Position numbers and translations under genes: made by a program. From Romanomermis culicivorax (taxonomy: Eukaryota; Nematoda; Enoplea; Mermithida; Mermithidae): DNA of 64,000 bases. The stretch covers positions 744,001 through 808,000 of the forward strand of contig CAWUHX010000133.1 in assembly GCA_963922205.1 (NCBI GenBank), read 5' to 3'. Positions 1 through 12,200 of the stretch are shown here, one piece after another (position 1 is the first letter of the stretch; every line of letters starts with the position of its first letter). Under the pieces are notes generated by a model. The model did not search any database. It worked only from the letters and a program-made list of their open reading frames with translations, and had not been told where the DNA came from.

Positions 1-17
1 TCCGTGTCTCTTTATAG

Positions 18-623
18 GTTTACAAAAATTGTATTCTTTGGAATATTTGGATTTACGTAATAATCGATTGGTTCAAACAATCGATATTCGTCCGATCGGT
101 AACTTACCGTGTCTAAAAGTTTTACTATTGGCTGGCAATCCATTAGAAGCCAGTGTAGAGTATCGAAGTCGAATTTTGGAATGGTTTACGGATCGAGCGG
201 CTGAAGTTGTTTTGGACGATCAAGTTACCAGTCCCCGGGAACTTGATACTGTTGGAGTTCGCGTCGCCATTAGAAGAGTTAGTGTCATATCGTATACGTA
301 GTCGTCATCATATGCTATACAATCGTCTATTTTAAAACTTTTCTCTGATGATAAATCTATTATCACTTCTTAATGTCGAAAGTCGGTTCAATATACTTGA
401 CAAAACATTTTTCCGGCCATAGTTTATCGTTTGAAGGAAAGTCCCATGTGCGGTAACTTCTCAGCTGGTAAATGTTTTTCATTTAACATTTTAGGCAAGG
501 GAAGGTAGAGAGAAACAGCTCAGATTGGCAAAAGACCGCATTGATCACGCTTTGAATATGATCGTTGATCCACCTTATTCTGCTGATTCATCAAGTTCCT
601 TCGAAAAAGATGCAACGCCATAG
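18..623 (+). CDS. Nischarin-like leucine-rich-repeat protein, last two exons (5' end outside window)
   Basis: Exon 18-277 follows a tttatag acceptor and ends at a gttagt donor; exon 495-620 follows ttttag and stops at TAG 621-623. The phases agree (both phase 0 at the shared junction). The first exon encodes an LRR repeat (LEYLDLRNNRL) and then the conserved post-LRR segment with ERA-like DRAAEVVLDD and ELDTV motifs that is characteristic of nischarin (imidazoline receptor candidate, a cytosolic integrin alpha5/PAK/Rab-binding protein). The second exon adds a basic helix and a serine-rich tail ending in KDATP. Compared with vertebrate nischarin, which continues for many hundreds of residues, this protein ends soon after the LRR domain. 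That could be a real short isoform or lineage form. Family assignment rests on recognising the post-LRR motif; the N-terminal PX domain would lie upstream of the window. Confidence 0.72.
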
Positions 624-664
624 TACATTAGGCGTCTAATGCACATTGCACTTCCCTCAAGTAG

Positions 665-1073
665 CAGGTTCCTACACAACCTGGGAAACTCAGGGGATTT
701 TTTTCAGCACCTGGGAAACCTGGGAAACTCAAGGGATGTATTCATAATGATTGATCTGCTTTGCGGGCTTTTCCTGCGATTTTGGAGAGTGTTTTTGACT
801 AAATTTTTTGCAAAAAACTTTGTTTTTTACTACCATATTTATTTGCAAACTTTTTAGTTTTGGCTTGTTGAAATTCGTATTGGCCTGTAAAATAGGAGCC
901 AAATGGCCTGTCGAGAAAAAAACCAAAAAAACCTGCAATACACACTCTATAAGTATTTAGTGTAAACAACGAAAATTTGTGTCCCAATTGTGTATGTTAA
1001 AAACCTGGGAAATTATTCATGAATAACCTGGGAAACTCAGGGGATTTTTTTGGCCAGTAGTGTAGGAACCCTG
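665..1073. mobile_element. Short TIR transposon, CAGG-TTC(C/A)TACAC family, 6-bp TSD
   Basis: The left end CAGGTTCCTACAC is mirrored by GTGTAGGAACCCTG on the right. The element is flanked by AAGTAG on both sides (659-664 and 1074-1079). Just inside both ends are copies of the subterminal motif AACCTGGGAAACTCAGGGGA. No transposase ORF is present, so this is a non-autonomous copy. It sits about 40 bp downstream of the nischarin-like stop codon. The same architecture is seen at 13831-15359 and 6422-8901. Confidence 0.8.
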
Positions 1074-1079
1074 AAGTAG

Positions 1080-4000
1080 GTTACAATATGCAAGCATGTA
1101 ATACTCGCAGTTTGAGCGAATATGTAAATTAATCAAGCTGTCCAGCCACCTGGAAAACCAGGAACAATCAAGAAATTTCGATTAAGATTCTTATGATGTA
1201 GTTGTTTCTATTGCAAGACGGGCTCATATTATTGTAAGATAAGCCAAATTTACGTTTCAGAAATCTTTAACTTCAAAATTTTCCAGCGCAATATCATTTA
1301 TCTAGGTTTGCTAAAGTGCGGTTCATAGGAAGTCTTTTACTATTACTCAATTAACATTTGATTGGTTTTGCGCATCTGTAATGTTCTTTTTCGTCTCTAA
1401 CTGTTGATATTTAATATATTTTTAAGAGTAATTAGGATTTCGACTTTTATGCTTATATTATTATGTTTGCTAGCTTAATGATTGTTACAACTTCATCAGG
1501 GATATGCACAAGGTCGTAACGAGCCATACCCAAATACCGCGACCGCGGTATGTTTCTTGGAGTAACGTGATACTACATGATGATGTTCATGTTAAATGCC
1601 TTAGAAAAGAAAGCGTCTTTTTTTAATTTTTATAAGTTTTAGAAAATCAAAATCTCAAAATTTTCTGGTGCTACGCGCCGGGATGGACATGGAGAAAAAT
1701 TGAAGAAGCTTCCTTTTCATTCTTATACCCAAATATTGAGAGCTAGTAATGCACTGAGATTTATTTTTTTGATCGAAAAACAACTAAAGCATGATACTCT
1801 TATGTAGGAATAATGCTTTGTATAACATTTGTTTTTTTGTACATGACAAAATTGAAGAGAATGTTAAAAATTTCCGGTTTTTTCTTAGGTATAATAGTAT
1901 TTATTGCAGCAGCATTACAAAAAGAAAAACAACGAGCATTACTAAAATACATGAAAAAAGGCAAAACGTGAATAATTTACAAATACGTGATAATTAAAAA
2001 TCAGGAACTATAAATGCCGTATAAGAATTATATTTCTTGCTATGCATAGCCAAAAGAGCTAGTGAATATACATTTGTTCAAAAAAATTCTGGTAAAGCCC
2101 TGAATACCCTAACATTACTGGGGGAAATGTGTTGAGTGCACTGTTTTTTTGTACAAGCTTCTTTGTACCTGTACAAAGATAGGCCAAAAATCTTTGTACG
2201 AAGAAAATATAGTTACAAGAAAGATAGAAAAATTGAGATTTGGACTTCAAAAATGCACTAAAATTCGTCTTTTTGATGTCGAACTCCAAGCATTTTTCCC
2301 TTTTCAGATAGTTTTTTCCCACAAGACACGGTTCATATAAAAAGAGGGGGTGGACTTATCTGAAAAAAATATTCCGGTGTTTTCTGATTTTAGAGCGTGG
2401 AGAAACATTTTTTAAACGGGTAATATCGACAAAATCTTTTTATACTTCGTACAACCATACCAAAAAAATCCTTGCACGGAGCCGAAAATGTTTGTCTCGC
2501 ACAAAAAACAGTGGTGGTTGAGTGTGCTCCAAATGTTGCCCGTATTGTACATATAAGAACATTTCTTGGTATCGCTTTGATTTTAAAATTGCTTTGCGAT
2601 CTGGTGCTGGACAGCATGATGGCGCGGGAGTCAGTCGACTTCAAATCTTCCTCAAGGTATTTTAATTATATAATGTGACAGTACTGCTAACGATTCTTTA
2701 TATCAAGGATTTAATTTCAGAATAGTTATCTCTCAGAATAAGAATAATCCTGAAATTGAACCTGAAATTTATGATACGCTTTGAGAAGTATTTTTGTACT
2801 CCTCCAATCACTTTAATACAGCTAGTGTGTGACATAGTCATACAGCTGTAGCTTATAGATTTCAAGGTCTTGCACAAACTTTACATGCTTCAGTTTGTAG
2901 TAAAACATTATTACTAACAAAACTTCTGATAATATGGTGAAGTCTAAAATGATTATTTTTTACTATAGTACTGATATTTTATTAAATTTCAGATTTTGTG
3001 ATAACATGATACCCAAATCTTTGATACAATTGTCTGTTTTGAGCACAACTTAATCATTAATCCTGTATCCACATTTCGGATTGTCATTGCCGAAACGCAG
3101 TTGATGACAAAAGTTGTCAAATATTGGAAACTTGAAGAAAAATAGAAAACTGTTGAAATAACCGTTGTTGTTTCAAATTGTCTCAAGCCACAGCTATGTC
3201 CAAACACTCGGCTCAGAAGCAGACCTCTACTGTTCTCGGTTTTCTAGTTACTTGGCGGCACTATCTAGCCGACTTAAAGCATCAGCAAATTGCTCAGGTC
3301 TCCCTCTGGTACGCACATTCTTACGATTTTTCTAATGAATTATTGACTATTTATGCGCCAAAACTCCTATTAAAATGACCTGAAAAACCAGGAAAAGTCA
3401 GGGAATTTCATAAGGAGGGTATATGAAAGAATGATCCCTATGCATATTCCAAAAATATATCATTGGAATCAGACATGCACGGCAAGAATTTTCCGGGGGG
3501 TAGGCGAGCAAAAAAACAAAAAAAAAGTTCTGCAAGCCTGTTTTTCATACAAAATATGCACTAAAGTTATCAAAAAAGCTGCCTTGGAAAAGTTCAGGGG
3601 GGTATTTGACGATTTTTTGGGCCAGGGGGCAGTGATCGACGGGACAAAAATTTTACCAGGAGGGGGACGAAGTTGCCGGGACCGGGACAAGCACACCTGA
3701 AATTTAACATGTTAAATATATTGATTAATTTGATGGATAAAATTACTCAATGACGACAATATAAATAGAGAAAGTTTATCCACATTTCAAGAAAATAAAA
3801 TGACTTCAAATTAATACTATTGTTGTATCCAATAGCACGCAAACCATATTTCAGAAACATCAACTTATTAACGTTTTCTGTCTTCAATTGATAACACTCC
3901 AACTCTTCAATTGATAACACTTCAATTGATAACACTGGCGATATCACTAGCTGTGCTAAATTCCTATTCACTAGCAACATTGCTGCATGGTGGACATAAA

Positions 4001-5597
4001 AATTTCATTGCCAACTGAATAAAGGATAAACGCAGCAATAATTACTCTGTAAGTTGCTGAATAAACAAACCTAGTGTGCTAATTCATTCTGATGCACTCT
4101 ATAAAAATCCATTGGATTGGTGGCTGAGTCAATAATTGCCATTGAAAAATATTTTGTGATTTCGGTTTGTGCAATAGTTCACATAGATTCAAAGCCTTTC
4201 AATCTTGAAGACTCAATTTAACAATTTTCCTCTGATGAATCTTCTTCATACCAAAAGGAGGAAAGACTCAATAAAGAAAAAATATTAGATACTGTATTTT
4301 AAAACATGATTAAAAACATACTCTCCTGTTTTTAAGTTTTTTGACACCAAATCAACACTTCCTTCTTTCTTCAAGGAACGTTCAAATTGGTGATGCTTTG
4401 CCACCCATCACAATAAAAAATTGATAAATTTATAAAATTTGAATAAAAAACAATACAAAGTTTCATTTCTTCAACCAAATTTTGCGAAAATTAACAGAGA
4501 AAAGTATTTATACAATATCCGACCAGAATAAAAAAAATAATCGGGTTAACTCACTTTAAAAATTGGGCTACGGTATATTTATCGAAAGCCACAAAGTATG
4601 TGTAAATGGTTATTATTCAATTCATATTTCACAAAATCGCCAACTTTTCCCAGCTCGTCTCGGCACATTTTTTACCTGGACTGGGACGGCTTTTTCTGGC
4701 CCGGGACCGGTTTGGGACGGGCGTCCCGGTCGGCCACTGACAAGGGGATGGCCAGGCTCTCAGGTAAGGGATGTTTAACCCCCTATCCCCTATGTACATG
4801 TATGATTGGTATTAGATGGATGCCGAATTTTCAGACATTATGGCGTGTTGAATTGACATTTATAGTTACAGTACCTCCGCAAATTTTTGACTTTACCCCT
4901 TACCTGAAAATCTGCCTCTGGAGACCCGCGTTCCTCAGGATTGAAAATGATTGTTCTATTCAAGTTGGAATATTATTTGCTGTTTCACCTCCATACATCA
5001 AGTTCTCTATATTTCTCATTCACTTAAATTTGAAGAATTTTAGTGTGGTTATATCAATGTAAAATTTATATTCCTGTACAAAAATTTCGGAAATTAGGTG
5101 TAAGAATAAGTTGATCCATCTTTGTTAAGTCATTTTCTGGATAAAAGGGTGTTCAACTCACTGACGTCACAGACTGTGTAAATCTATATCATTCGAAATA
5201 TTTCGTGTCTGGCCGTACGTGTAACGAAAGATATATGGGTAGCCTCCACTCAAATTTTGATTCCACCATCCTTCCTCTAAACGGCTCGAATGTTTGAAAA
5301 AAAAATTTTTCAACTCATCCGAAGTTCGCCTCCCTATAGGCACTGTGCACCCCCATACGACCTAGTTGAATTGTTACAATGCCTAGCTTTCAGTTCGTAA
5401 TCATGAATGCCATTCAGGAACCGTTATATTTATTTATTATAATTTTGTACGTCTTGTATGCTGATGAAAACAAAACAGAATAAAATATTAGTTTGCTAAA
5501 TATTAGTCATTTAAAATGACGCTAAGAATTATCGTCACTAAGCCTATTTTCGAATATTGAGCCGTAAAATACAATCGGATGGTTCTTTTTTCTGCAG
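1080..5597. other. Intergenic region between the nischarin-like gene and MSH2; no supported gene
   Basis: I see no convincing coding exon here. It holds degenerate pieces of the dispersed repeats found elsewhere: a GC hairpin after an AAAATTTTC tract near 1660-1685, single CCTGGAAAACCAGG motifs near 1150 and 3380, a purine/G-rich piece at 3600-3700, a short tandem TTCAATTGATAACACT repeat at about 3900-3940, and a GC-rich block at 4670-4760. Open frames such as 4598-5062 are repeat-derived and have no recognisable domain. The MSH2 promoter must lie in the last part, but no clear core element stands out. Confidence 0.6.
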
Positions 5598-6223
5598 ATG
5601 TTCGATGAAAATTTCGCGAATTTCGTCGGTAGTGTCTTGAAAGTAAATTCTTAGTTTTGTAGTTTATAAAGATGATAGCAAAAATAATCCGTGTTGTTGA
5701 ATATTTTCTCATTTTTAGGGCAGCAGCGTCACTACAGTGTGCATTTTTGATAAAGGAGTAAGTAAATTATGTCGTCGCTGCTATTGATGTCTACTTTATA
5801 TGTTTTAGGAGTATTACATGTGTTTTGAGCGATGCGCACAATTTTTGGCCAGAGAAATATTCAAGAGCAATGCCGTTATGAAAATTTCTCCCGTTTCGGG
5901 AAAAGGTGAGGGAAATCATCATTCAGAAAGACTAAATTTTGACAAAATATCTTTGGCTAGCAGTTTATCTGAAATGAACGATTAGAAAAATCGCTGTCTG
6001 AACAGATCGAGATTTTTTAATAGAATATCCAAGTTTCGCATTTTCACGTTTCGATTGTAAGACTGTAATATCTCTTTCAGATGACCGAAAGCTTCGTTTC
6101 ATGAACATAAATAAGAATCAATTCGAAAATATTCTCCGGCAAGTTTTATTGTTTTATCAATACCGGATTGAACTATACAGTTGTTTGAATGTCAAAAATC
6201 AAGACTGGCAATTGAAATGCACG
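5598..6223 (+). CDS. MSH2: MSH2 exons 1-4: N-terminal mismatch-binding domain
   Basis: Four exons (5598-5642, 5719-5757, 5809-5905, 6081-6223) with short introns of 51-175 bp encode the MutS domain I region. Recognisable landmarks are TTVCIFDKG (matching the TTxRLFDRG strand), the EYY..F....LAREIFKS helix, and the [19 protein letters not shown] helix. The donor at 5758 is a perfect GTAAGT. MSH2 does not insert the mismatch-wedging Phe of MSH6/MutS, and the FxE motif is accordingly absent here. The start MFDENF follows a polypyrimidine-TGCAG string, so an additional upstream exon cannot be fully excluded, but the frame and length fit a genuine N-terminus. Confidence 0.88.
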
Positions 6224-9200
6224 GTATGTAAGTTCTTTACTAGTCGGCTTTGGCCAGAAATTTTTAGTGTTGATTTCCTTGCTCCCATGGCGCCGTAGTC
6301 GCATGACGGTAAACTTTTTCGAATATAATCCGTCTTTTCGAGATAAAAGGACTAGTTTCGCTCCCGAAAATACCTGGAATAATAAAGTTTCAAACCATAC
6401 GAGATATTTAAAACCTGTCATCAGGGTGTCAAGCGAACCTGGAAAACCTGGAAAGGTCAGGGAAAAAATTTTAGGCCCGGAAAACCTGGAAAAGTCAGAG
6501 AATTTTGCCTAGGATTCGTGGGCTGTCGTTTCTTTTGTTGTTTTTTAAATTTAATTTGCGCAGCCCGAACTTTGGTCGAGTGTGTGCAAAAATATCCTGA
6601 TTTGTAGCCGAAAATTGAATTAAAATATGGAGTTCTTGAACAATTCTATAAAGTTATTTAAATTCTCGCCGCACTCCATACCTGTAATTGGGGTGGGGGT
6701 TGGGGGAGACACCTACCCCACGCCCAAATTGTTCGACCATGTACCCAAATGTTGGGACCTTCATCCCCAACTCGAAAGAATTTGGAAAAAGTAGCCTTTT
6801 TTGGGAAAATTTTCGAAATTTCTGTGATCAGTCAAAGAAACATTGAACTGTACGTCTGGTTCGCTTTAGAGTGCACATATAGATGCTTTATCCTAGTGAG
6901 CATCTGTATATAAGCGGTAACTTTATTTATTTTTTAAGCTTAGGCTGGAGCCTGAAGTACCCGATTGTCCACCAATATCCCAATTGTACATGCTGAAGTG
7001 TGCATAACGTTATAAGATGAGTGTGAACCAGACAAAATTAACATCTTCAAATGTTTCTGAGCTTTTTCAAACATTAAAAAATTTCAGCAAAATATTCTAG
7101 AGCGTAATGACCTTCTATTAGATAAGAAATCGCCCGTTTATTTTTCTATGATCACAAGTGAGAGCTCAAAAAATGTATTGAACAATTCTTCAAATATTTA
7201 TTTCACGAATAATATTCGAATTTTCTGTTCAAAAATTGTAAATTCTAGACTATTTGTGAAATTTTAAAACCAGTATTCATTCTTTAACTTTCATATAAAT
7301 TTGGCGGCAGTAGCTAACTAATCCCGCGTGGCTGTATACTGGAATTGGCCAAATAGCCGCCCGACTATTAATCAAAAATAGATTCCTTTTTGGCTAAACA
7401 GCCGCGGGTCTGTCGAGCTAAATTATATCTTTTGGGCTAAAGAGCTGCGCGACTGCGACAAGTCCAGTTGAGTGAATAGTTCTTTCTGTTCAAAAATTAA
7501 GAGCAAGCATGAGTTCATCAGTAACACAACCTAGTATGCTTGCAGTGTTCTTTCCCGGTGGCAAATGAAAATCTTTGGCGGCAGACGAAATTGGGGTAAT
7601 CATTTGTAATGTTCAAACGAAAATATTAAATTTCATCAACGCATTCTAGTATTTTATGACATATTTTTATACTGTACTTCAAAACCGAAAAGATGCATTT
7701 TGGTGGACTTAGAAAGATCAAAATCTCACAATTTTCCGGCGCTTGGCGCCGGTCGTGCGTATAATAATCATTATTTTCTATTAGGCGCATCCGTTAGTGC
7801 ATGCACTTCCATTTATTAATCAATGTTCAACAGTTTCTTTTAATCAAGTTTGCTCGTGTCATTTTGTTATCGTTAACAGTCAGTATTTCGTCGCAAATAG
7901 AGATTTTTCATCAATTCTCTCAATTTTTTCTCCTGGGGCTCGGAATTTTTTAAACGTTTGCCATTCTAGAATGTAATTTAGAACTTCTATTCACTAATAT
8001 TTGTTGTAGAGATTCATTTTCCAGCGTTTTTGAGAATATGAAAACTCGGAGGAACAAATTACACTCTATCAGTTTGATTCTAATTCATTTCTTATCGTTG
8101 TGAAGGTTCATTTTCCAGCGTTTTAGGAAGTGGAAATCTGAAAATTTCACTAGCACTCTGCTCCAGACTAAAAAATGAATGAAATTGGATAATTCTAATC
8201 GTAACTACAGAAATGTTAATGTCGGATAAATTCATGAAAACTCGATCGTTAAAATGCTTTCTGCTCCTGTAGAACGACAATTCATTATTCGTTAGCTCAA
8301 TTTGACTGACCTGACTAAAATTTTCTCACTTTTTTCTTAATTTTTGTAGTTTACTGACTACAAAAACATCAGAATGCCTGGGTCCGTGGCCACATTATAA
8401 ACGTTTTTAGAAATGTGGAAAATTTTCGGAAAATGAGGAAAAGAATTTTGCTTTCAGTCTTCATGTGGAAAAATACTTCGAGGAAAAAAACAGTGGTTTG
8501 AAGCATCATAATCAATCAAATAAAGCGCACCCTAAAGCTGTCAAAATCGAAAACTTAGACCGTAGAGGAACACAGGTTACTCAATTTATATACATTTTTG
8601 CTATGTACAAATGAACTATTAGCTGCCGTTTGTACATGTGCAAATAGGTCATGCATATTCAAAAAAACGATAGATTTTCCTTCGCAACAATTGAAAAAAT
8701 GTTGCGAAAATGTTTTAAAATCAACTTAATAAAATTTTGTTAGGATCATGTGTGCTTTATACATGTCTATTGTCTTCGGTGTCTTTCACAATTTTATGTA
8801 GGAATTACTGTTAGTTTTCAGTCTGAAAAAACCTGGAAAATTGGCCCGCAAAATCTGGAAAAGTCAGGGAATTTCATTTTGGGGAACTGCTTGACACCCT
8901 GTGTGATTTATCAAGTCACAGAGGATAATTTTTTCATAATCGTTAATAGTAATTCTCTTTTCGGTGTCATGCTATCTTCCATTGCTATTTAGGCTTCACC
9001 CGGTAACTTGGCCGCCTTTGAAGATATTTTACTCGATTCTGGGAATGCTGAAAGTACGACGGTTATCGCTCTGAAATTTCGACAGGAATCGGATAAACTG
9101 GTAAGATTTAGTTGATGCAGAGTGCATTTCCATTTTTGTTTATGATGTGATATTTTCTATCAGACGCTAAATAGTTGAACTAACTATATTAGAGATATAA

Positions 9201-12200
9201 TGTATGCTAGGCAGGCATGTATCGGGCCAGACAATGTCAGGTCAGGCAGTAAAAACACCGAGTCGGGTCAGACGCCTCTGACCCGATTCATAGAAAACTG
9301 GATCACGGGTGAAAAAAACATATTCAATTCATAAATTCGAAAAGCGTATACTTGTCATGTGACACGTTTGTTTATCATTCAATTGTGAATAAATACGAAA
9401 TGACTCATCTTATTGCTTCTAACTACCAACTACTTTTGTCCATACACTTCTTCAAGTAAACAAAATCTTTCTCTTATTCTGGACAAGAAATAAAATGATC
9501 TACGATCATCGAAAATGGATCAGAAAATGTCTGAAATGATGGCCAAAGCCATTCTTGTTTGGCGTAGAAAATCTGTTTTTCCGAGTTAATGGTAGAAGTA
9601 AATTTCATTTTGTTACTTAATCTTGAAAATTTTCTCTCGGGCAGTGAACAGCCGATTACAGGAAAGCCATCGGCCGATTGGTACCCACGCTGTATCATAG
9701 TATTTTGTTTAACTATTCATGATTTGTATTTTACAGAAAATTTTGAGTCATTAGGAAATAGCATAAAAGGCTGTTGTCTTAGGCACCTGAATAATCTTGC
9801 CTCTTTGAAAATCGTCGTATTCGAGATATTTCAGAGTACTGTTTCATTGTTGATAGTTCTAGAATCCCATGGAGACAGTACAGTCTTACTTTGGCACCCA
9901 TCTCACTTTGGCGTCGATCTTACTCTGGCTCCCAATGTTACGGGCAGTCTTAACTGGGTGCCCGTCTTACTTTTGTGTCAATCATTTAGTAATAATCTTT
10001 CTTGGATGCCTTACTTCGGCTTCCGTCTAACTTTGGCGCCTCAGCCTAGGCTGATATTTATGATCTTTGACTTACTAGTACTACGAGTGATTTTTTTAGT
10101 ATTTCATTACACAAAATTTTATTGTCGCACTATAGTCTATTCAACTTTTAACTACCCTGACTGAAAGTCACGTCCGTGCAGAAGGGGGGCGGCCGCCCCC
10201 TCATTGAGGCAGCATGCACACAGTGTATCGCGTAAAATCAACATTTTCTGGGGCTATTCAGTAAAAAAAAGTTAGTCCGCCCCCCCCCCATGAAAAAATC
10301 CTGCGCACGGCCCTGTATTCAATAATAGTTTTTTTTAAATTTTGAACTCAAAATGACAAAATATTTGAAAATAATTGAAAAAAGTTTCTCAAAAAAAAAA
10401 TTAAAAAACGAAACGTAAACGATACTTCCATCACCCGGATTGATACAGGTAAAGAATGACAAACGTCCGCTTAAACTGATTGTTCTGTCAGTCGAGGTGT
10501 GGAAAAAATTCCGTACAAAGAACATAAATTCTCGGAATAAAGAAGTCGTCATATAGTTGCAACATGAGAAAAAGACAGCTATTTAAACGAAAAAATGTGT
10601 CAGCTGAAATTAAATTCTTGAATGATAATCACCGTAGTACTAAAAAAATATTTTCAGAAAAAAATTTTGAGCTTACAAATCGTAAAATCACAAAATTTGA
10701 AAATATTTCAAAATCAATTGAATATAATTTATAATTATCATGTCCGTTTTACGTTATACATGTTTACGGTTAGTAGTCTAAAACTGATAATTTGTGTTGT
10801 GTTGACCAAATTTATGAAAAATAGATTTCTAGCTTAGGTTTTTTGTTTTCTAGCTTGTTGGCGGCATTGTCTAGCCTATTGAAAACGTCCGCACATTGCT
10901 TAGGTTTCCCTATGGTACATACCAGAGCATCCCATGTAGAGTATTAACCTGGTCTTAGGTTTGGAAATTCATTTAGTACCCTGGTAAAAACAGCTCACTA
11001 TTGCAAAAAAATTCGGTAGATCTCATCTACCAGAAAAATTACACAATGTGTGCTACAGAGGAATTAATCTCTGCTCTTTTTGACACATTTACTGAACAGG
11101 TGACGATGAAAAAGTATGCAACTTCTGTGCAAGCTCGGATGTAGGGGGTGCGGGGGGGGGGGCTGCCGCCCCCTAAACTTTTGAAATACGATTTTTTTCT
11201 GTATACCAATAGGCAAATCTGAAAAATTTTTGAAAATTTTTTGAATTTTTTTTTCAAATACTTAATTTTGAGCAGTGCCCCCCCCCCCCACCTGAAAAAA
11301 AATTCTGGATCCGCCACTGCTCCTGTGCCATATAGCGGTTTCTAGGACAGGATATCAGCACATTTATATATACTACTTGTATCATGAGCTATGTTAATAT
11401 GTAATTTATAAGACAAAAAGGGTTGTTCCACGTCAAGGTCCCCACTCGACCTTCTCAAAAATTCGTGAAATTTTCACCAGACACACCCCTAGGTCTGGAA
11501 TGAATAAAGCTAAAGTTTTACTCTGATACAACACATACTCCGCAAGTTGTGGGGCCCTAAACTTTTGGGTTCGCCCATCTGGTCCCGGAAGACGTGACAA
11601 AAGCTCAAGTTTGGCATGTGATTGCCAATCCAATATTTGATAAATCAGGCTTAAATTTTCACATCCAACACAACTTTTTACGCTTATACATACCTAGACA
11701 TTAGGTTCAACTGGACTGGATTCAACTTGTTACCAGATGAGTCGACTTGCGTACCAGATGACTGAATTCTTAGCACCGGATCATGTTTTGTATGTGAACC
11801 AATTTTGACTACAAATATGAGATGAAGGACTTGGAGATAGACCGACCATCAACTACAAATAGGAAATCAGTCAATCAACTTATCACGGAACAATCTATCA
11901 ATGAAATGAACAAAACCAGCAAATCAACCAACAAGAGAATCAGAGAAACAACTAACTAACTCATGACTTAATTAAGCAACCATTAACCAAGAAATCAGCA
12001 ACCCAACTATTAACCAAAGAATCAACCAGTCAGCCACAATCAGGTAATCAAACAATCAACGAAAAAATCATTGAATCAGAGAATCAATCAGTCAAACAGG
12101 GAATCAATCCATTAATCACGGAATCAATCAACAAATCAGAGAATCAATGAACGAGCGAATCAGGAAATCAAACAACCAATCAGAGAGTCAATCTATCAGG

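Noticed and set aside
4598-5062. 154-codon open frame between the two host genes
   Set aside because: It crosses a G/C-rich repeat, has no recognisable domain and no splice or start support.
9589-10164. 191-codon open frame in an MSH2 intron
   Set aside because: Much of it is the CTTACTTTGGCACC minisatellite; the amino-acid pattern follows the repeat and no domain is visible.
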